A stretch of DNA of 64,000 bases, taken from assembly GCA_017654735.1 (NCBI GenBank), contig JADPYG010000004.1, forward strand, positions 310,001 to 374,000. The letters run 5' to 3'. Source of the DNA: Vishniacozyma victoriae (lineage: Eukaryota; Basidiomycota; Tremellomycetes; Tremellales; Bulleribasidiaceae). The translations under genes were made by a program, and so were the position numbers. The first letter of the stretch is position 1; each line of letters begins with the position of its first letter. This document shows positions 22,114-33,515 of the stretch, one piece after another. The notes beneath the pieces were generated by a model. It had not been told where the DNA came from, searched no databases, and saw nothing but the letters and a program-made list of their open reading frames with translations.

Positions 22114-23996
22114 TCAATGAGCAGACCCTTCACTACTACCAGCAGAAGGTGTTCCGAAACTAGATCCTTCTGATACGCAAACCTGATTGTCAGCTGTATC
22201 TCCACATTGAACTTGAAGACGTACAATCGGGAAAGACCCTTCCGTCCTCTCTCCCTCCATTCCTCCACTAACGACCTGAGCTGTTCCCCACGCATCATCG
22301 TATAATCTCAAGACTTTTAGTTTCATCCCCGGTCTCAGGTCGAGTTCATCAGGTAATGATGCTTGATACCTGTTGATCAGCCCCTCTTCTTCAAACAGCA
22401 ATAGGGATAAGAAAGAGGACTCACGGCCACAAGACAGAAACCTCTGCACCAGTTTCAATCCACCTATCCCCACTTTGATTCTCATCCTTAACCCTAGGCA
22501 GGACAACACCACTATTCCTCATTCCCGCCTCCCCTGCTCCAGCTCCGAGGGCAGCAGCAGAAGTCAATCCCAATCCAGTCCCCTCAGTTGACCTCCCATG
22601 TCCAGAATATAAGGTATCACCCCCCATGGTCGGTGTTGATGCAGCTGCAGGACCACCATGGGATTTGAGTAATCCTTTTTCGGACGAGCCGTTGGCTTGG
22701 GTTGAATTTCGGTTTGGGAAGATACTGAACATTCCTCGATCGTGGTCCCTTTCGCCTGCTGCGAATGATGATACCGAGTCTCGGTTGTTGCGGCGTTTTC
22801 GACGTCTTAGGCAGAGTAGGAGAGCAATGAGGAGGCCTAGCAGCTGAATATTAGCGTGATTCTAGCGGTTGTTGGGTGAAGCCGTGATAGTAGAAGGGGA
22901 GATTAGGGTAGAGGGGCTGAACCTAGGAAAAGAAAGGAGAAAGAATGGAGAAACATACGAGTAGGCCTCCAAGAACACTTCCTACGATCACACCCGCCAA
23001 CTTCCCTCCTGTCAATGTAGATGATCCATTCTGATTGTTTCCTGCAGCAGCAGAAGCTGATCCACTGGGTGATGTTGAACTGGAAGAGGAGGAACTTGGT
23101 CGAGGGGCTAAAGCGAATCCACAGACGGACACATCGGTATTGGCTATCATCAGCTCCACCCCATCACCTCAGTTCATATGTATGATGGGGACTGGACTTA
23201 CAAGAGTAACAACACTCATCCGGCTCATTCCCCGAGCAATGAGCACATAGTTGAAGGGTGCTACTTCCAAAACCACAGTTGTTCTCTCCATTATCCGCTC
23301 CACTGACACAAGAGTCGCTGTTGTTGGTAGCGAGTGTTGTCCAATCGGTACAATCGGTGAAATCCTTGGTCAACTGTGTAGTCCTATTTCCATTGGTAGT
23401 ATCGGGTCCAGGACAGAAGTTTCCAACGGTATTATTGACTACGAGATTCTCGGAAGCGGCGAAATCGAGACAGGTGGTTTGACAGACCATCTTCTGTGAT
23501 GTTGCTGCGGATGTGCCATCTGTCATTAGCACCTCTCTGATGGTGGATCAGTAGAGAAGGGGTAGATAGGACTCACTGTATAGCCCAGTACATGCCCGTC
23601 CCCATTGACTGTTGACCCAGTTACTACAGAGTACAGTCCTCTGATACCTCAATACAGCACTAGTAGCATTCGAACAGCCAAGTTGATCCTCAAATTTCGT
23701 AGCTTCCCACTGGTTTGGATTCGAGAAATAGTTCAAGGCGGCAGCATCGAAGGATCGTACATCGGTAACGGTCTCGAAGAATGGGAAGGCGTTGGAGAGA
23801 TTGGTTGGATTGACGTATGCGAACGAGACTGGGGATTAGCGTTCACTGGATACTCTCAAGGAAATGAATGGAAGTGTGAAAGAGACGTACATCCTGGACA
23901 AGCTACACTTCCTAGTAATCTCAAACATCCGTTATTGTCCACCTGTTGCGCGGATACCGTAGCCAAGAATGCAAGTACAAGGTGAAACAGGAGCAT
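22114..23996 (-). CDS. Single-pass membrane protein with Cys-rich ectodomain and C-terminal SH3 domain
   Basis: A signal peptide (MLLFHLVLAFLATVSAQQ) is followed by an extracellular region of about 300 residues with many paired cysteines and N-x-S/T sites. Next is a Ser-rich stalk (PRPSSSSSSSTSPSGSASAA). One membrane helix (LAGVIVGSVLGGLLVLLGLL and on) ends in a basic stop-transfer RRRKRRNN. The cytosolic part ends in an SH3 fold: YQASLPDELDLRPGMKLKVL, RLYDDAWGTAQVV, then EGSFPIVRLQV. Introns split the ectodomain and separate the membrane helix and the SH3 domain. This is the architecture of a cell-surface sensor or a septum/polarity scaffold, in the style of fungal Mid2/Fus1-type proteins. 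The ligand is unknown; I do not recognise a named orthologue. Confidence 0.75.
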
Positions 23997-25231
23997 GGTG
24001 CTACGGTAGGGTCCGAGCGATTTGAGTGTTTTTGGTTGAGTGATGGGAATCGGTTACTTGGAGGTGATCGACTGCTGATAAATGTTTGAGATCAGGTTTC
24101 CGATATGGTGCGCCGTATCGATAAGAGTAAGAGATGAGGTAGCGGTCGAATATAGACTCGCTATCGATTGCGGAGTATTGATTAATGAGTTGCAGGTCCT
24201 TTGGGCGGGGCGTGAGAGTCCCGATCTTGTTCGGTTCAGTGCGTGGAGTATGTACAGGTATACTAATGTGTATGATAAAAATGAGTCCAATTGATTATAG
24301 GGGTATGTATTGATGTTTGCTAGTATCTCGATGGATGTACAATGTACAAGGTACAAGAAACCATACAATAAGGTGACTGACTAGGTTTTTCACAGAATGT
24401 AAGGATGCTTCTTTTGAGCGACTTGTGTCTATACCAAAGGATCCCGTACTACCCCAAATCTTACCCGTGATTACTGTGCCTTGCCCTTCTTGCCAATCGG
24501 CTCTTGAGACATCTTTTCTCGATCACTCCTCTCTTGAGGTACGTATATCCCTACGCTGACTCTCTACTCATGTATGCATGCACACCCACACCCATGGTAC
24601 CGAGCAAGTGGAGTCTGGGTGAACGGGAAGGCTGAAATTAAGGTTGAAAGATCTTCAGCCTATCACCCTGAATCTAATGTTCACGTAAATAGTCATTACC
24701 ATTTCGAGTAACTAATAATGCGTCATGTGGCTGGTGGCGTAACATTTACTCTTGGGCCTGGGTCCACTTGGGAATCAGCAGAAGAGACAGCAAGAGTATC
24801 GATCACATGGATAGTTTCAATGTTTCACCACCCTACGCCAAGCAAGTATTCCAACGGAGAGTCGGAGAGGTGTATTCTCGTAAACGTGATCATGCTTGGC
24901 GTGGTCTGAAACACAACCTGGACCAACTCGACCAATTGTAGTGTCATGAATTGACCTCTCCGGAAAAGTCATGCAACGGTATGATAGCTAGACATCTGAT
25001 GAGAAGAGACATGGCCATCAACCTACCGTCGATTGCCACGATCCACAGGCTCTGCCTAGATCTCCATCAATCATGAGCCCATTGGCGCAGAATACCAGTA
25101 CCGTCGTCCAACTTCCTTGCGAATGGGAGATGGCAAACAGCAGATGGACTAGACTATGCTATGATATCACGTTAATACAGACACTTGAGTTACAATCTAA
25201 TACGACACGCTATTGGCAGATCAACAATCGA
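23997..25231. other. Long intergenic region
   Basis: About 1.2 kb between two minus-strand genes. Reading frames here are short and lack family features. The only coding candidate is a 27-codon micro-ORF at 24471-24595. Confidence 0.35.
24471..24595 (-). CDS. Candidate micro-ORF (27 codons, one intron)
   Basis: If the short intron beginning GTGTGG right after ATGG is removed, the minus strand encodes a hydrophilic peptide starting MGIYVPQERSDREK and ending GKKGKAQ. The second exon also has its own in-frame ATG. No homologue is recognised; it is offered only because the region is otherwise empty. Confidence 0.15.
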
Positions 25232-26555
25232 TCAAGTCCTTGTCCCCGTCGCCCTACGAGCCCACCTCTCCAATTTCTCCCTATCATTCTTCTCATACTC
25301 ATCAAAGAAACTTTTCAATCCCTCCTCATAACCCGCACGTATTCCAGCATACCTCTCAATCATATCTTGGAGACTGTCGGCGGAAGGAGCATGATCATCG
25401 AGAACACCTTTGACTCCCTGCTCGTAACCCTTCTTGAAAGAGGGGTAGATATCGGTTTGGCGAGGTCGTGGATAGTACGACTCGCAATTTGCGATGAGTG
25501 TCGCCAGTCTCTTAGCACCCGATACCATCGTTTCTGAGGCGTACTCTCCGAAAGGTAGGTCGGTGACCTTAACGCCAGATGTAAGGGGGTGACGGATGAT
25601 CCATCTTTGACACTTTATGGTCAGCTCCCCCTCCAACGTAATTGTCATGACCCCAATCTTTGAACCCTAATCGCTGGACCCTCAGTCCAGCTCACCGTAT
25701 ATATAGATCGGAGAGTACAGGACTATCCTCACGAATGTATCTCTTGTTACCTGGAGTATAACTTCTTGCTACCTATTCAGAGTCCCCAACAACCCGTCAC
25801 GACAGTAATCATATGACTCACCATATTCCAGTCAAAGATCACAAGTCTGACTCCGCCTTCCCCATCCCCTGCTAAGCATAGCTCTGCATCACGTCCATTA
25901 ACCCCGGCTCCCCAATGTACTCTCCCTAACATGATACCCATCGCTCGACACACCTCCTCAGCCTCTGGGATCTCCAACACTCCAGCCAACTCATCCCTCA
26001 GTCTCCTATACTGATCCAGATCTATTGGCGGATCCGTATCGCTAGCTTTCTGTAATGCGTTAGCGGAAGAACCAGGTACTCGACCTAGATATAATCGAAT
26101 TAGGCGAATATCTTTACAATCGGATTTCGTGACTTTGCGATATGCCTCGCCGATGTTGGCAGAGAGGTGCGGGATTAGATCGAAAGACATAGTAGCCCTT
26201 TCTTGAAAGATCATGAAGGTTTGGATGTCTTCAAGAAGTGGGGTTGATTCGATTTTGATGTCGCTGGAATCCTGTTGGGACGATGCAGGTGCAAAGAGGG
26301 TATGATATGCTGGACAATAGAAGGGTGATGTTGGGTGATTCAATATCTTGTGAATATCAGTACCGCTATGTGTGTCAGCAATGCTTGTGCGAAGGCGAGA
26401 AAAACATACATGTGAAACTCCTTGATTAATTCTTCCCGGTGAAGATGACTATCCGAATGTACCGTTTTGAATGCTAGATTGGATGAGGCTATACTTGATA
26501 CTGCAGCGAATTTCCCAGCATTGAGGTATATCGATTGAACTGGTGGTACAACCAT
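25232..26555 (-). CDS. DUF3669-domain protein B
   Basis: Paralogue of the DUF3669 gene at 20587-21967. The shared landmarks are LIRLYLGR, CRAMGIMLGRVHWGAGVNG, an acidic DAELCLAGDG, and IFDWNM joined across an intron to CQRWIIRHPL. The first exon (26555 to about 26412) gives MVVPPVQSIYLNAGKF and ends HREELIKEFHI; a 40-50-base intron leads to the second exon. The intron between IFDWNM and CQRW is about 200 bases, long for this genome, and paralogue A has no intron there. Total about 385 residues. It lacks the coiled coil of paralogue A. The C-terminal ~80 residues are charged and helical (EYEKNDREKLERWARRATG). Function unknown. Confidence 0.68.
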
Positions 26556-26691
26556 TGTATGTAGTAATAGTAAGAGGTATGAGTATTGAACGTGAAGTAG
26601 AAAGTGAAAGGACGCGTCTTGACGTTGAACAAGTAAAAGTGAGGTTGAATGAAACATTCGCGTTCCAAACCACATCTTGTAGTTCCATGCA

Positions 26692-27979
26692 TTATAGAGA
26701 TACACAGACCTTTCCAAAGTGCTTCCCATCCATCATGTACTGGTATGCTTCTTTCAATTCTGTGAACGCAAAGGTCTTGTCGATAATTGGCTTCACACCA
26801 CCAGTCTCGAGAGCTGATACCATCGTCTTGAAGTCTTCTCGGTTGCAAGCGAAGACTCCTCGGACGTTTGCTGCAGAGTAGAGAATGGTCTGGGCCAGGT
26901 CTATCATCAGCAACAGATCCGTACGGGTGATGAGAAGACTTACCCTCTTTCAATACAGCATCATCGATGGATTTAAAGGTGGAAACATAGCCGGAAACCG
27001 CGACCAAGCCTCCTGGCTTGGTACCCCTGATACTCCTGCCGATCGTCCCTCTTCCTCCGATTTCAATGACAAAGTCGACACCCTTCCCTCCATTCAACTT
27101 CTTAGCTTCTTGATCCCAAGCATCGATCTGTGAGTAATCGATAGTCTGGATAGCGTTGATGTTCTTATTCCTGACGAGGGGCTCTAGCAATCCCTTTGCC
27201 CTGTCCAACTTGGCCTGAGAAGATGAGGTCAAGATGACTTTCGCTCCGGTAACCAAAGCGATCTATCGTCAGCAAGTGTTCGAGATCCACTCGAAGACCC
27301 ACTTGAGCAGCACATAGCGAGACTCCTCCAGTTCCTAGACACAATACAGTCTGACCAGACTGCAGTTTAGGGTGATGTCCGAACAAGCTCGACCAAGCAG
27401 TAGTGTACGCTACAGGCATAGTCGCTGCTTCCTCGAATGACATGTTTGCTGGGATCGGAACAACATCCTCTTCGTTGCAGACGAAATATTCCTGGGCTAC
27501 TCCATCGATTCCACCACCAAGCCCTCGTTTCAAGCTCCGTAGCGGTAGATCCTCTTCCTATTCATCAGCCCGCTCCGGTACTGGCTCGAGCACTTACAAA
27601 GTGGTACCCTTGTGGGAAGACAGGTGCGACTCGATCTCCGACTTTGAATAGCTTAACATCCTCGCCGACAGCCTCCACAACACCGGCTCCATCTGATCAT
27701 CAGCCCAGTCCCGCTTCCAAAGACTACACTTGCCTGAGATGGGAACCACATTTTCGGGAATAGCATGAGGAGCAGGATACTCATCGTTCAGAATCTGGAT
27801 ATCCCTTGCATTGAGGGAAAGAGCTTTGATATTAATTCGGATCTAGCGAATTAGCAAGCCGATGCCGGAAGATACCTGGTACTTACGTCGTTTGGTCCTT
27901 TCAGCTGAGGCACCTCGGCATCTTTCTCCAGACGAAGACCGTCGGTTCCTCGACGTTCGGTGATGATATAGCGTTGCAT
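26692..27979 (-). CDS. Zinc-type alcohol dehydrogenase-like oxidoreductase (MDR superfamily)
   Basis: NAD(P)H-dependent medium-chain dehydrogenase of the quinone-oxidoreductase/YogA-like branch. Order of landmarks: MQRYIITERRGTDGLRLEKD, the GroES-like fold with LNARDIQILNDEYP, then GAGVVEAVGEDVKLFKVGDRV. Next is ANMSFEEAATMPVAYTTAW and the Rossmann entry TVLCLGTGGVSLCAAQ, then KPGGLVAVSGY. The C-terminus is YMMDGKHFGKVCVSL. The four-cysteine structural zinc lobe of classic ADHs is absent, so it is probably a zinc-free reductase of enones or quinones. About six exons; the start is the first ATG, giving a normal N-terminus. Length about 350 residues, as expected. Confidence 0.85.
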
Positions 27980-28229
27980 TAGTGAATGTATATGAAGATA
28001 AACCAAAGTCGCTGAATAATTCGTCTACTTGAGTGTGCTGTCCCCGAGATTCCCGGACCCACGTCATACGTCTCTCACGTGAATGATGCTAAGTAGCTCG
28101 TTTGCCTCGGCTGCCTACCTCTGCTGCATTAAATCGCTCTTGCCTATACTAGAAACAGATGCATATGTTCTTGACACTACTACCTCGATTACTTGCAGTT
28201 TACTGGTCATTCTTGCCGTGGCCTCTAAT

Positions 28230-30094
28230 TCACCGACGCGCATAATTATCATCGACGAGCTCAGCGGGAGGAGCCCTTTCGCTTGACGGCCTGCCCTCTG
28301 CAAGACTCTCGATGTCACCCTTTCCACCGAAGTCTTGCTGCTTCTGCTCCTCGCTAGGTCCTCGATATTCAGACGAGCTTCCAAGTCTATACCATAGATA
28401 GCAGACAAGTACAGCTGCTGTACCGAGCATAGCGAATAGAGTCCATAGACCGGGGTAATATCGGGGTGCAGTTGCGGCGGTGAAGACGTATGGAGTGACC
28501 ACACCGGATATGTTTGCAATGGCAATACTGGTCATGTCAGCGACACCAGACCTATATTGAGAGAAGACTTACACTCCCCCAGTAGCGACCGCTGTTGAGG
28601 TAGCTCCGCTATAACTAGCCGAGAGGAACCCGACAAAGGGGATAATGGCAGCATTGGTGCATGCGACCATAAAGACCCCAACATATCGTCCAGCGACTCC
28701 GTCGACGGTAGCGAGTAAGATCCAACCGATCATGACAAATGCGATAGCACCGAGGATGTGAGTAGGTCGCTCCTTTCGTCGATCAGACCAGTATGAGTTG
28801 CCCACAATAGCGAAGAAGCCCATGACGTTTGGAGGGACAGTCATCAATTGACCCATGTCTATATATCAGCGACATGACATAGTACAGCTGACCGTCTACT
28901 TACACCCTCTGTAGCCAAGAGTCTCGACGATAGTCGGCGTGAAGTACCCGAAAGCGTTGCCCGAGTTGGCTAGCAGGAAATAAGTGATGGAGAACAACCA
29001 GAACTCGAGCGATTTGAGGGTATTGAAGAAATCAACTTTATTAAAATGCTTATCGGTACCCTTTGGTGCGTATGGCCCCATTCGCTCACAAGCCCAAGCT
29101 CGTTCCTCTTCTGTGAGCCACATGGCAGTCTCGGGGTAGTTGGGCAGGAAGAACTGGATGTCAGCATTAGAACATGGATGGCGTGAAAGACGTACCCAGA
29201 TGAGAACACCAATGATGACGGTCGGGATACCTTCCAAGATGAAGCTTTGCCGTCAGTGATGGTCTACATACATGGAAGGGTACTCACAGCCATTGCCAGC
29301 CGTAAAGACCTCCCAGACCTGACATGAACCCAACACCAGTGGAGATAAGACCACCGAAGGCGCCTGGGCGTCAGTATATATAAGCATAGTCGAAAACTAA
29401 GGGCAACGTACCAGCGACGGTGATAGACGCCGAGAAGAAGGCCATCCGCGTAGCTCTCACACTAGGGGGGTACCAGAAACAGAGGTACATGAGGCATCCA
29501 GGGCTGGGGATCAGTAAAGTTCCACCGAGCACCGGGTGTGGCTTACAAGAAACCAGCTTCGGCGATTCCGAGAAACACTCGACAGACGATGAGGCCTTCG
29601 TAGGTCGTCACTGCGGCTGTGCAGCAGGTGACGATACCCCATGATACCATGATTCGAGAGATCCATCGCGAAGGGGTGAAGTATTTCATGGCGATGTTGG
29701 AAGGAAATTCGAAGAGGACATAGGGACTGGATGGTCAGTGTGGTCATAGGCTGGAAGTAAATACTCACATAAAGAATATAGCTACGACCAAGAGATATCG
29801 GTCACCCTGTAAGTCGAGAGTCTCTACTAGTGAATGGCCTGGTTTATCGTTGTTTAGCGTTCGGGCATTTCCCAGATTCGTTCGATCACTACACTAATCA
29901 GCTCGTCCAGACTGAGGGCCGAGAACTTACAGATAATTCAGTAGATAGGAAACGATGATCCAAGGCATGATCCTCATGTCCATCTTACGGTTGATCCGCT
30001 TATCGAGTACACTCTTCTCCTCTTCGGAGTACTGGGCCCCGACGATATCTTCCTGAACATATCCCTTATCCTCGGCCATAATTTTGTCGGCCAT
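28230..30094 (-). CDS. MFS permease, Dal5 family (nicotinate/Tna1-like branch)
   Basis: About ten exons give roughly 480 residues. The first part is MADKIMAEDKGYVQED, then SVLDKRINRKMDMRIMPWI leading into membrane segment 1. Later blocks are FFIPYVLFEFPSN, the MKYFTPSRWI loop, RVFLGIAEAGFLPGCLMYLC and LYGWQWLFILEGIP. Then come FFLPNYPETAMWLTEEER and APRYYPGLWTLF, all typical of the nicotinic-acid/allantoate branch. The frame stays open upstream of 30094 but has no earlier ATG, so the start is set at 30094. The C-terminal tail is acidic. It lies tail-to-head behind the oxidoreductase at 26692 (250 bases apart). Confidence 0.85.
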
Positions 30095-30937
30095 CTTGTT
30101 CAAGTCCTCCTGAGTACACGATCGTAATGTGTTTGTTGAAAGACGGTTCAGATGAGTGGGGGACAAGATGCAATGCGATATTAGTCTTTATACCATCCAC
30201 CTTATCGCCTGAGACGATCGACTAGCTCATTCCCATGCCCGCTGTATCCCTATCTGCCGGCTACTCCACTTTGCCCCCACTCAGTCATGCCCGGCTCATG
30301 TAGTTATAGGTGGGGGTATGTGGGTAGCGGCTTGTGAGGTGAACCGGCCAAGGATATTCCGACAACGAAAGCTTCCGCCCGTAGGTCTGCGTGGCGCTTC
30401 TCGGGCCCTGAGAAGACAACCCGCTATGACCACCCGAGCCCCCACTCCGAGCTTCCGGGATCTGATGTTCAGGTGGGTGTGAAGAAAGACAGAGACCTCG
30501 CTAGAGTAGCTCGGCTAAGAAGGTAGGTATCAGCCTCGACCACATATCGCGTCACACGGAAGACACCTTATCGTGACCTTATCGGCCAACAATCACCAGC
30601 CCCGACTTGTCCCGACTGCTGCAGCGCTCAAGATCGCAGCGTCGTTCCGCACAAAGGATACTGAGAACCATCAGAGTCTCCCGAATGATCCCTCACCGGG
30701 AATAGTCACTGCCATAGAGTGTGCCGTCATCATATGACTTGGATCTCAGGATGAAGACTCTTGACGAGCGTGCCTTGTACTATTATATAGACCTAGCGGA
30801 ACAGCCGGACTGCAAAAGGCTCTGGCATATCTCAACAAATCGGCAAGGGTTTCTTTGAGAGGCTCCGTGGCAAGTTGGCGATCGCATGTGGTCGTACCAG
30901 TCTTCACCACCTTCCCGGTCTCAAAAAGCAAAAGTTT
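30095..30937. other. Intergenic region between permease and tRNA
   Basis: Nothing coding is supported in these 843 bases. They should include the permease promoter and, next to 30938, the tRNA 3' flank. Confidence 0.35.
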
Positions 30938-31028
30938 AACCCCGACAGGGGATTGAACCCTGGACCTACAGATATCATGACTGATTCAGACGTCGAAGTC
31001 TGTTGCGCTACCACTGCGCTACCAGGGC
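30938..31028 (-). tRNA. tRNA-Arg (anticodon UCG) with a 19-base intron
   Basis: The minus strand folds as a cloverleaf. The acceptor is GCCCTGG with TCGGGGT (three G-U pairs) and the D arm is GCGC..GCGC. The anticodon stem is ACAGA/TCTGT around loop CTTCGAA, with anticodon TCG at 30996-30994. The T arm is CAGGG TTCAATC CCCTG. A 19-base intron (30974-30992) interrupts the loop just after position 37, the standard eukaryotic place. It decodes CGA, the arginine codon most used in the surrounding genes. The base after the acceptor stem is T, a less common discriminator. Confidence 0.85.
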
Positions 31029-31377
31029 ATTCCGGATTTTGTAATTTTGCAATTCATGTACGGTTTTCTTCAACGGCAGCGGCGAAAAGGCAGACGCAGC
31101 CCCCTCTCTACCCCTCGGCGTTACGGAGGAGCGTGCAGCATCGCAACTATCTGTACCCCTTGCTCGACTGTTCTCGAGGGCAGCCGCAAACCCATAGAAT
31201 CAGTCCCGCAGACTGATCGATAAGCCACTGGTCTGTCACCACTTCAGGAATGCCGCCCCTCTTTGCCGCATCCTTGTAACCCGTAAGAACCTCTGAGTGC
31301 GCCAGAGTACGGCCGAGACCGCCTCACTCAGCGTGTTATAGATATACATGACTTTACTGAAGCATACGACAAAAGTG
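31029..31377. other. Intergenic region, no gene seen
   Basis: It lies between the tRNA 5' end and the stop of the amino-acid transporter. No supported feature. Confidence 0.35.
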
Positions 31378-33021
31378 TCACACTGAGTTGGAGTTGTCGG
31401 CACATGACCAGGCCAGCGTCCCCCCGGATTCGCGGTATGAATCAATGAGCTCTACAATACTGCCATAGGTTCCTGCGACCATGATGAAACATCCGAAGAT
31501 GATCAGACTGACTGCACACACGAATCCACTTCTCCATCCCCAGGTATTTCGATTGCGGCCATTCCAATTGTCGTATAGCCACATCATGCCCATTGGCTGA
31601 TACGACATCAACGGGACGAGTAGACCTCCGATGAGAGATACTAGACCGCCAAAGATTGGGACGGCAGAAGCGACGATGTAGGAGATTATCGTGATTGCCG
31701 CTACACTTCCTAGCCAGACCATCCAGTGGGTTGGGGTGGATGTAGTGAGGTGTTTCGAGTTTCGCAGGAAGCGGACGAATAGCAATTTGGCGGGAAACTG
31801 GGAGTCAGCCGTACTCTCGGACTACGACAAGTACACGTACATGGGTGATGAGGACGGTACTGAGGAGTACACCCGGTAAAGCGAGTCCATAACAGACTTT
31901 CTTCATCAGGACACCAGCACTGCCTAGAGCAGGGTTGGAGACGTAGCTCCCGCAGTATCGGTAAACAACGATGCCAACAACCTGACTGGTCAGCTTCTCC
32001 AACAGGTGCTCGCAATTATGGCACTTACCAGGTAAGTAACCGTGAGGGTGATCTGGGCGAAAGCGAGCGATCGCTGGAAATGCCTAGGTTCTTTCATCTC
32101 GGCGATGACGGAGAACATGGCAGGTATACCACCGTAGGCAAAGATGAGAGATCCGATAGCAGCGATTGCAGAATGAAAAGGTGGATTCTTGAATAGCTTG
32201 AAGTCCGGTGTCCATGGCTCGTCTTGTGGTGCTGCTGCTGGTCGATCCTCGACCCCGACAGCCACCGTAAGCGTGAGGGCTGTTGGTCAGCAAAGATCCC
32301 ATTAGCAATTACGAGAGGCTTACTGGCAATCAAGATACTAGCGGTTCCAATCCATGCAAGCCAGGATATCTTGTTTAGAGTTCGAATACTGGCGAGGAGA
32401 AATGTGCAGATTGCTGCCACAGCCGTGAAAACCGCACTGCAAGTACCATGTGTCGAGACAGCATTCAAAGCTATCGATGTACTGATCATGCCTGATCCAG
32501 CTACCATTATCCATGCTGCATCCGTCAGCTCCGAGAATTTGAACACGTAGGGCAGACACACCGACGATGAAAGCAGCATATAGAATCTCTCTACCGATCC
32601 GTCCAACCATCATCTGTCCTGCATCATCTACACCGTAAATCGAAGGATGATTGATTTTGAAGTGTTGGATTTGTATACTCGCCCATGTCGTTATGAGAGC
32701 GATCGCAATGAGGCAGATGATTCCAGGGATGAGACCGAGAGTGTCGAATACCGAGGGGATGGACAGCACACCCAAGCCCATCATGGTCTTGATCATGATA
32801 ATCCCCGACATGATCCATCCGGTCTGACATCAACTACCATCTTCGAGGATTTCAAGTCAAAGAGTGCTTACAGATCGGAAATCAGGCCCATCTCCATTGA
32901 TTTCACCAAAAACCGCATCTGTCTTTACCGTCGGCACTACTGGTTTTCCATCCTCCTCCCGTGACGCTGCCCCAATCTCGGTTTCGGCTGGAGATTCTGA
33001 TCTTTTGTCAATGGCACCCAT
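31378..33021 (-). CDS. Amino-acid transporter, AAAP family (Aa_trans)
   Basis: Proton-coupled neutral amino-acid permease of the Mtr/AVT type, about 460 residues from seven exons. The N-terminal ~50 residues are cytosolic (MGAIDKRSESPAETEIG). Then comes the family-defining first segment IMIKTMMGLGVLSIPSVFD, where the G-x-G-x-L-x-I-P break in helix 1 binds substrate. Helices 2-3 include GIICLIAIALITTWASIQI. A middle block GSLIFAYGGIPAMFSVIAEM matches the conserved F-x-Y-x-G/V-x-x-x-x-P-x-I-E motif of the family. About ten membrane segments. The start is the only ATG before helix 1. It is divergent from the alcohol dehydrogenase at 33516. Confidence 0.88.
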
Positions 33022-33515
33022 GGCGCAGTAGTATGGTGCTCTTCAACAGCTAGTCCATCTCAGCTCGAGACGACGACTCAGTCGCTAAAAGAGACGAAAT
33101 TCCGAGTCGTCATCACGTGGCTCGCTTAGGGACAGCCCCAGATCTGGGGCTTGGGGTAGCATGTGGTCTAAGGCCGTGTGTACGATGAACAGCGCGGGTA
33201 GTCGCGCGTTCGGTAGAGCCGAGAACGATGTCTCAAAAATGGATAGTGAGCCGCCTGCCAGAGAGTGTCCTGACGAGGGATGATCAAAGTTGCGTCGAAA
33301 TTTCTTTCCGATGATGTCACGTCTCACACCGTCAATAACCTCCACCTCCGCCATGAACCTCCACTTTTCTACCTCTCCACTCTGAATATTCCGCGGCCTT
33401 TGGATGACGCAGGCTACAATGTGGAGAGTGGAGGGTGGAGGGTAATCAATATATAACAAAACGCTGAGCGGGCGCGATCACGCTGTCTCACATAGAAACA
33501 CACTTATCAAACACA
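33022..33515. other. Divergent promoter region (amino-acid transporter / ADH)
   Basis: No gene. A TATA-like run (aatatataac, about 33448-33457) lies about 60 bases before the dehydrogenase ATG. It is preceded by imperfect GTGGAG/GGGTGGA repeats at about 33420-33441. Confidence 0.45.

Noticed and set aside
29927..30166. Starting the permease at 30166
   Set aside because: The first codon of that frame is TTG; the first in-frame ATG is at 30094.
33085..33459. A 124-codon minus-strand frame in the ADH promoter region
   Set aside because: It starts from a TTG, covers the TATA-like run and repeats, and shows no domain or splice support.
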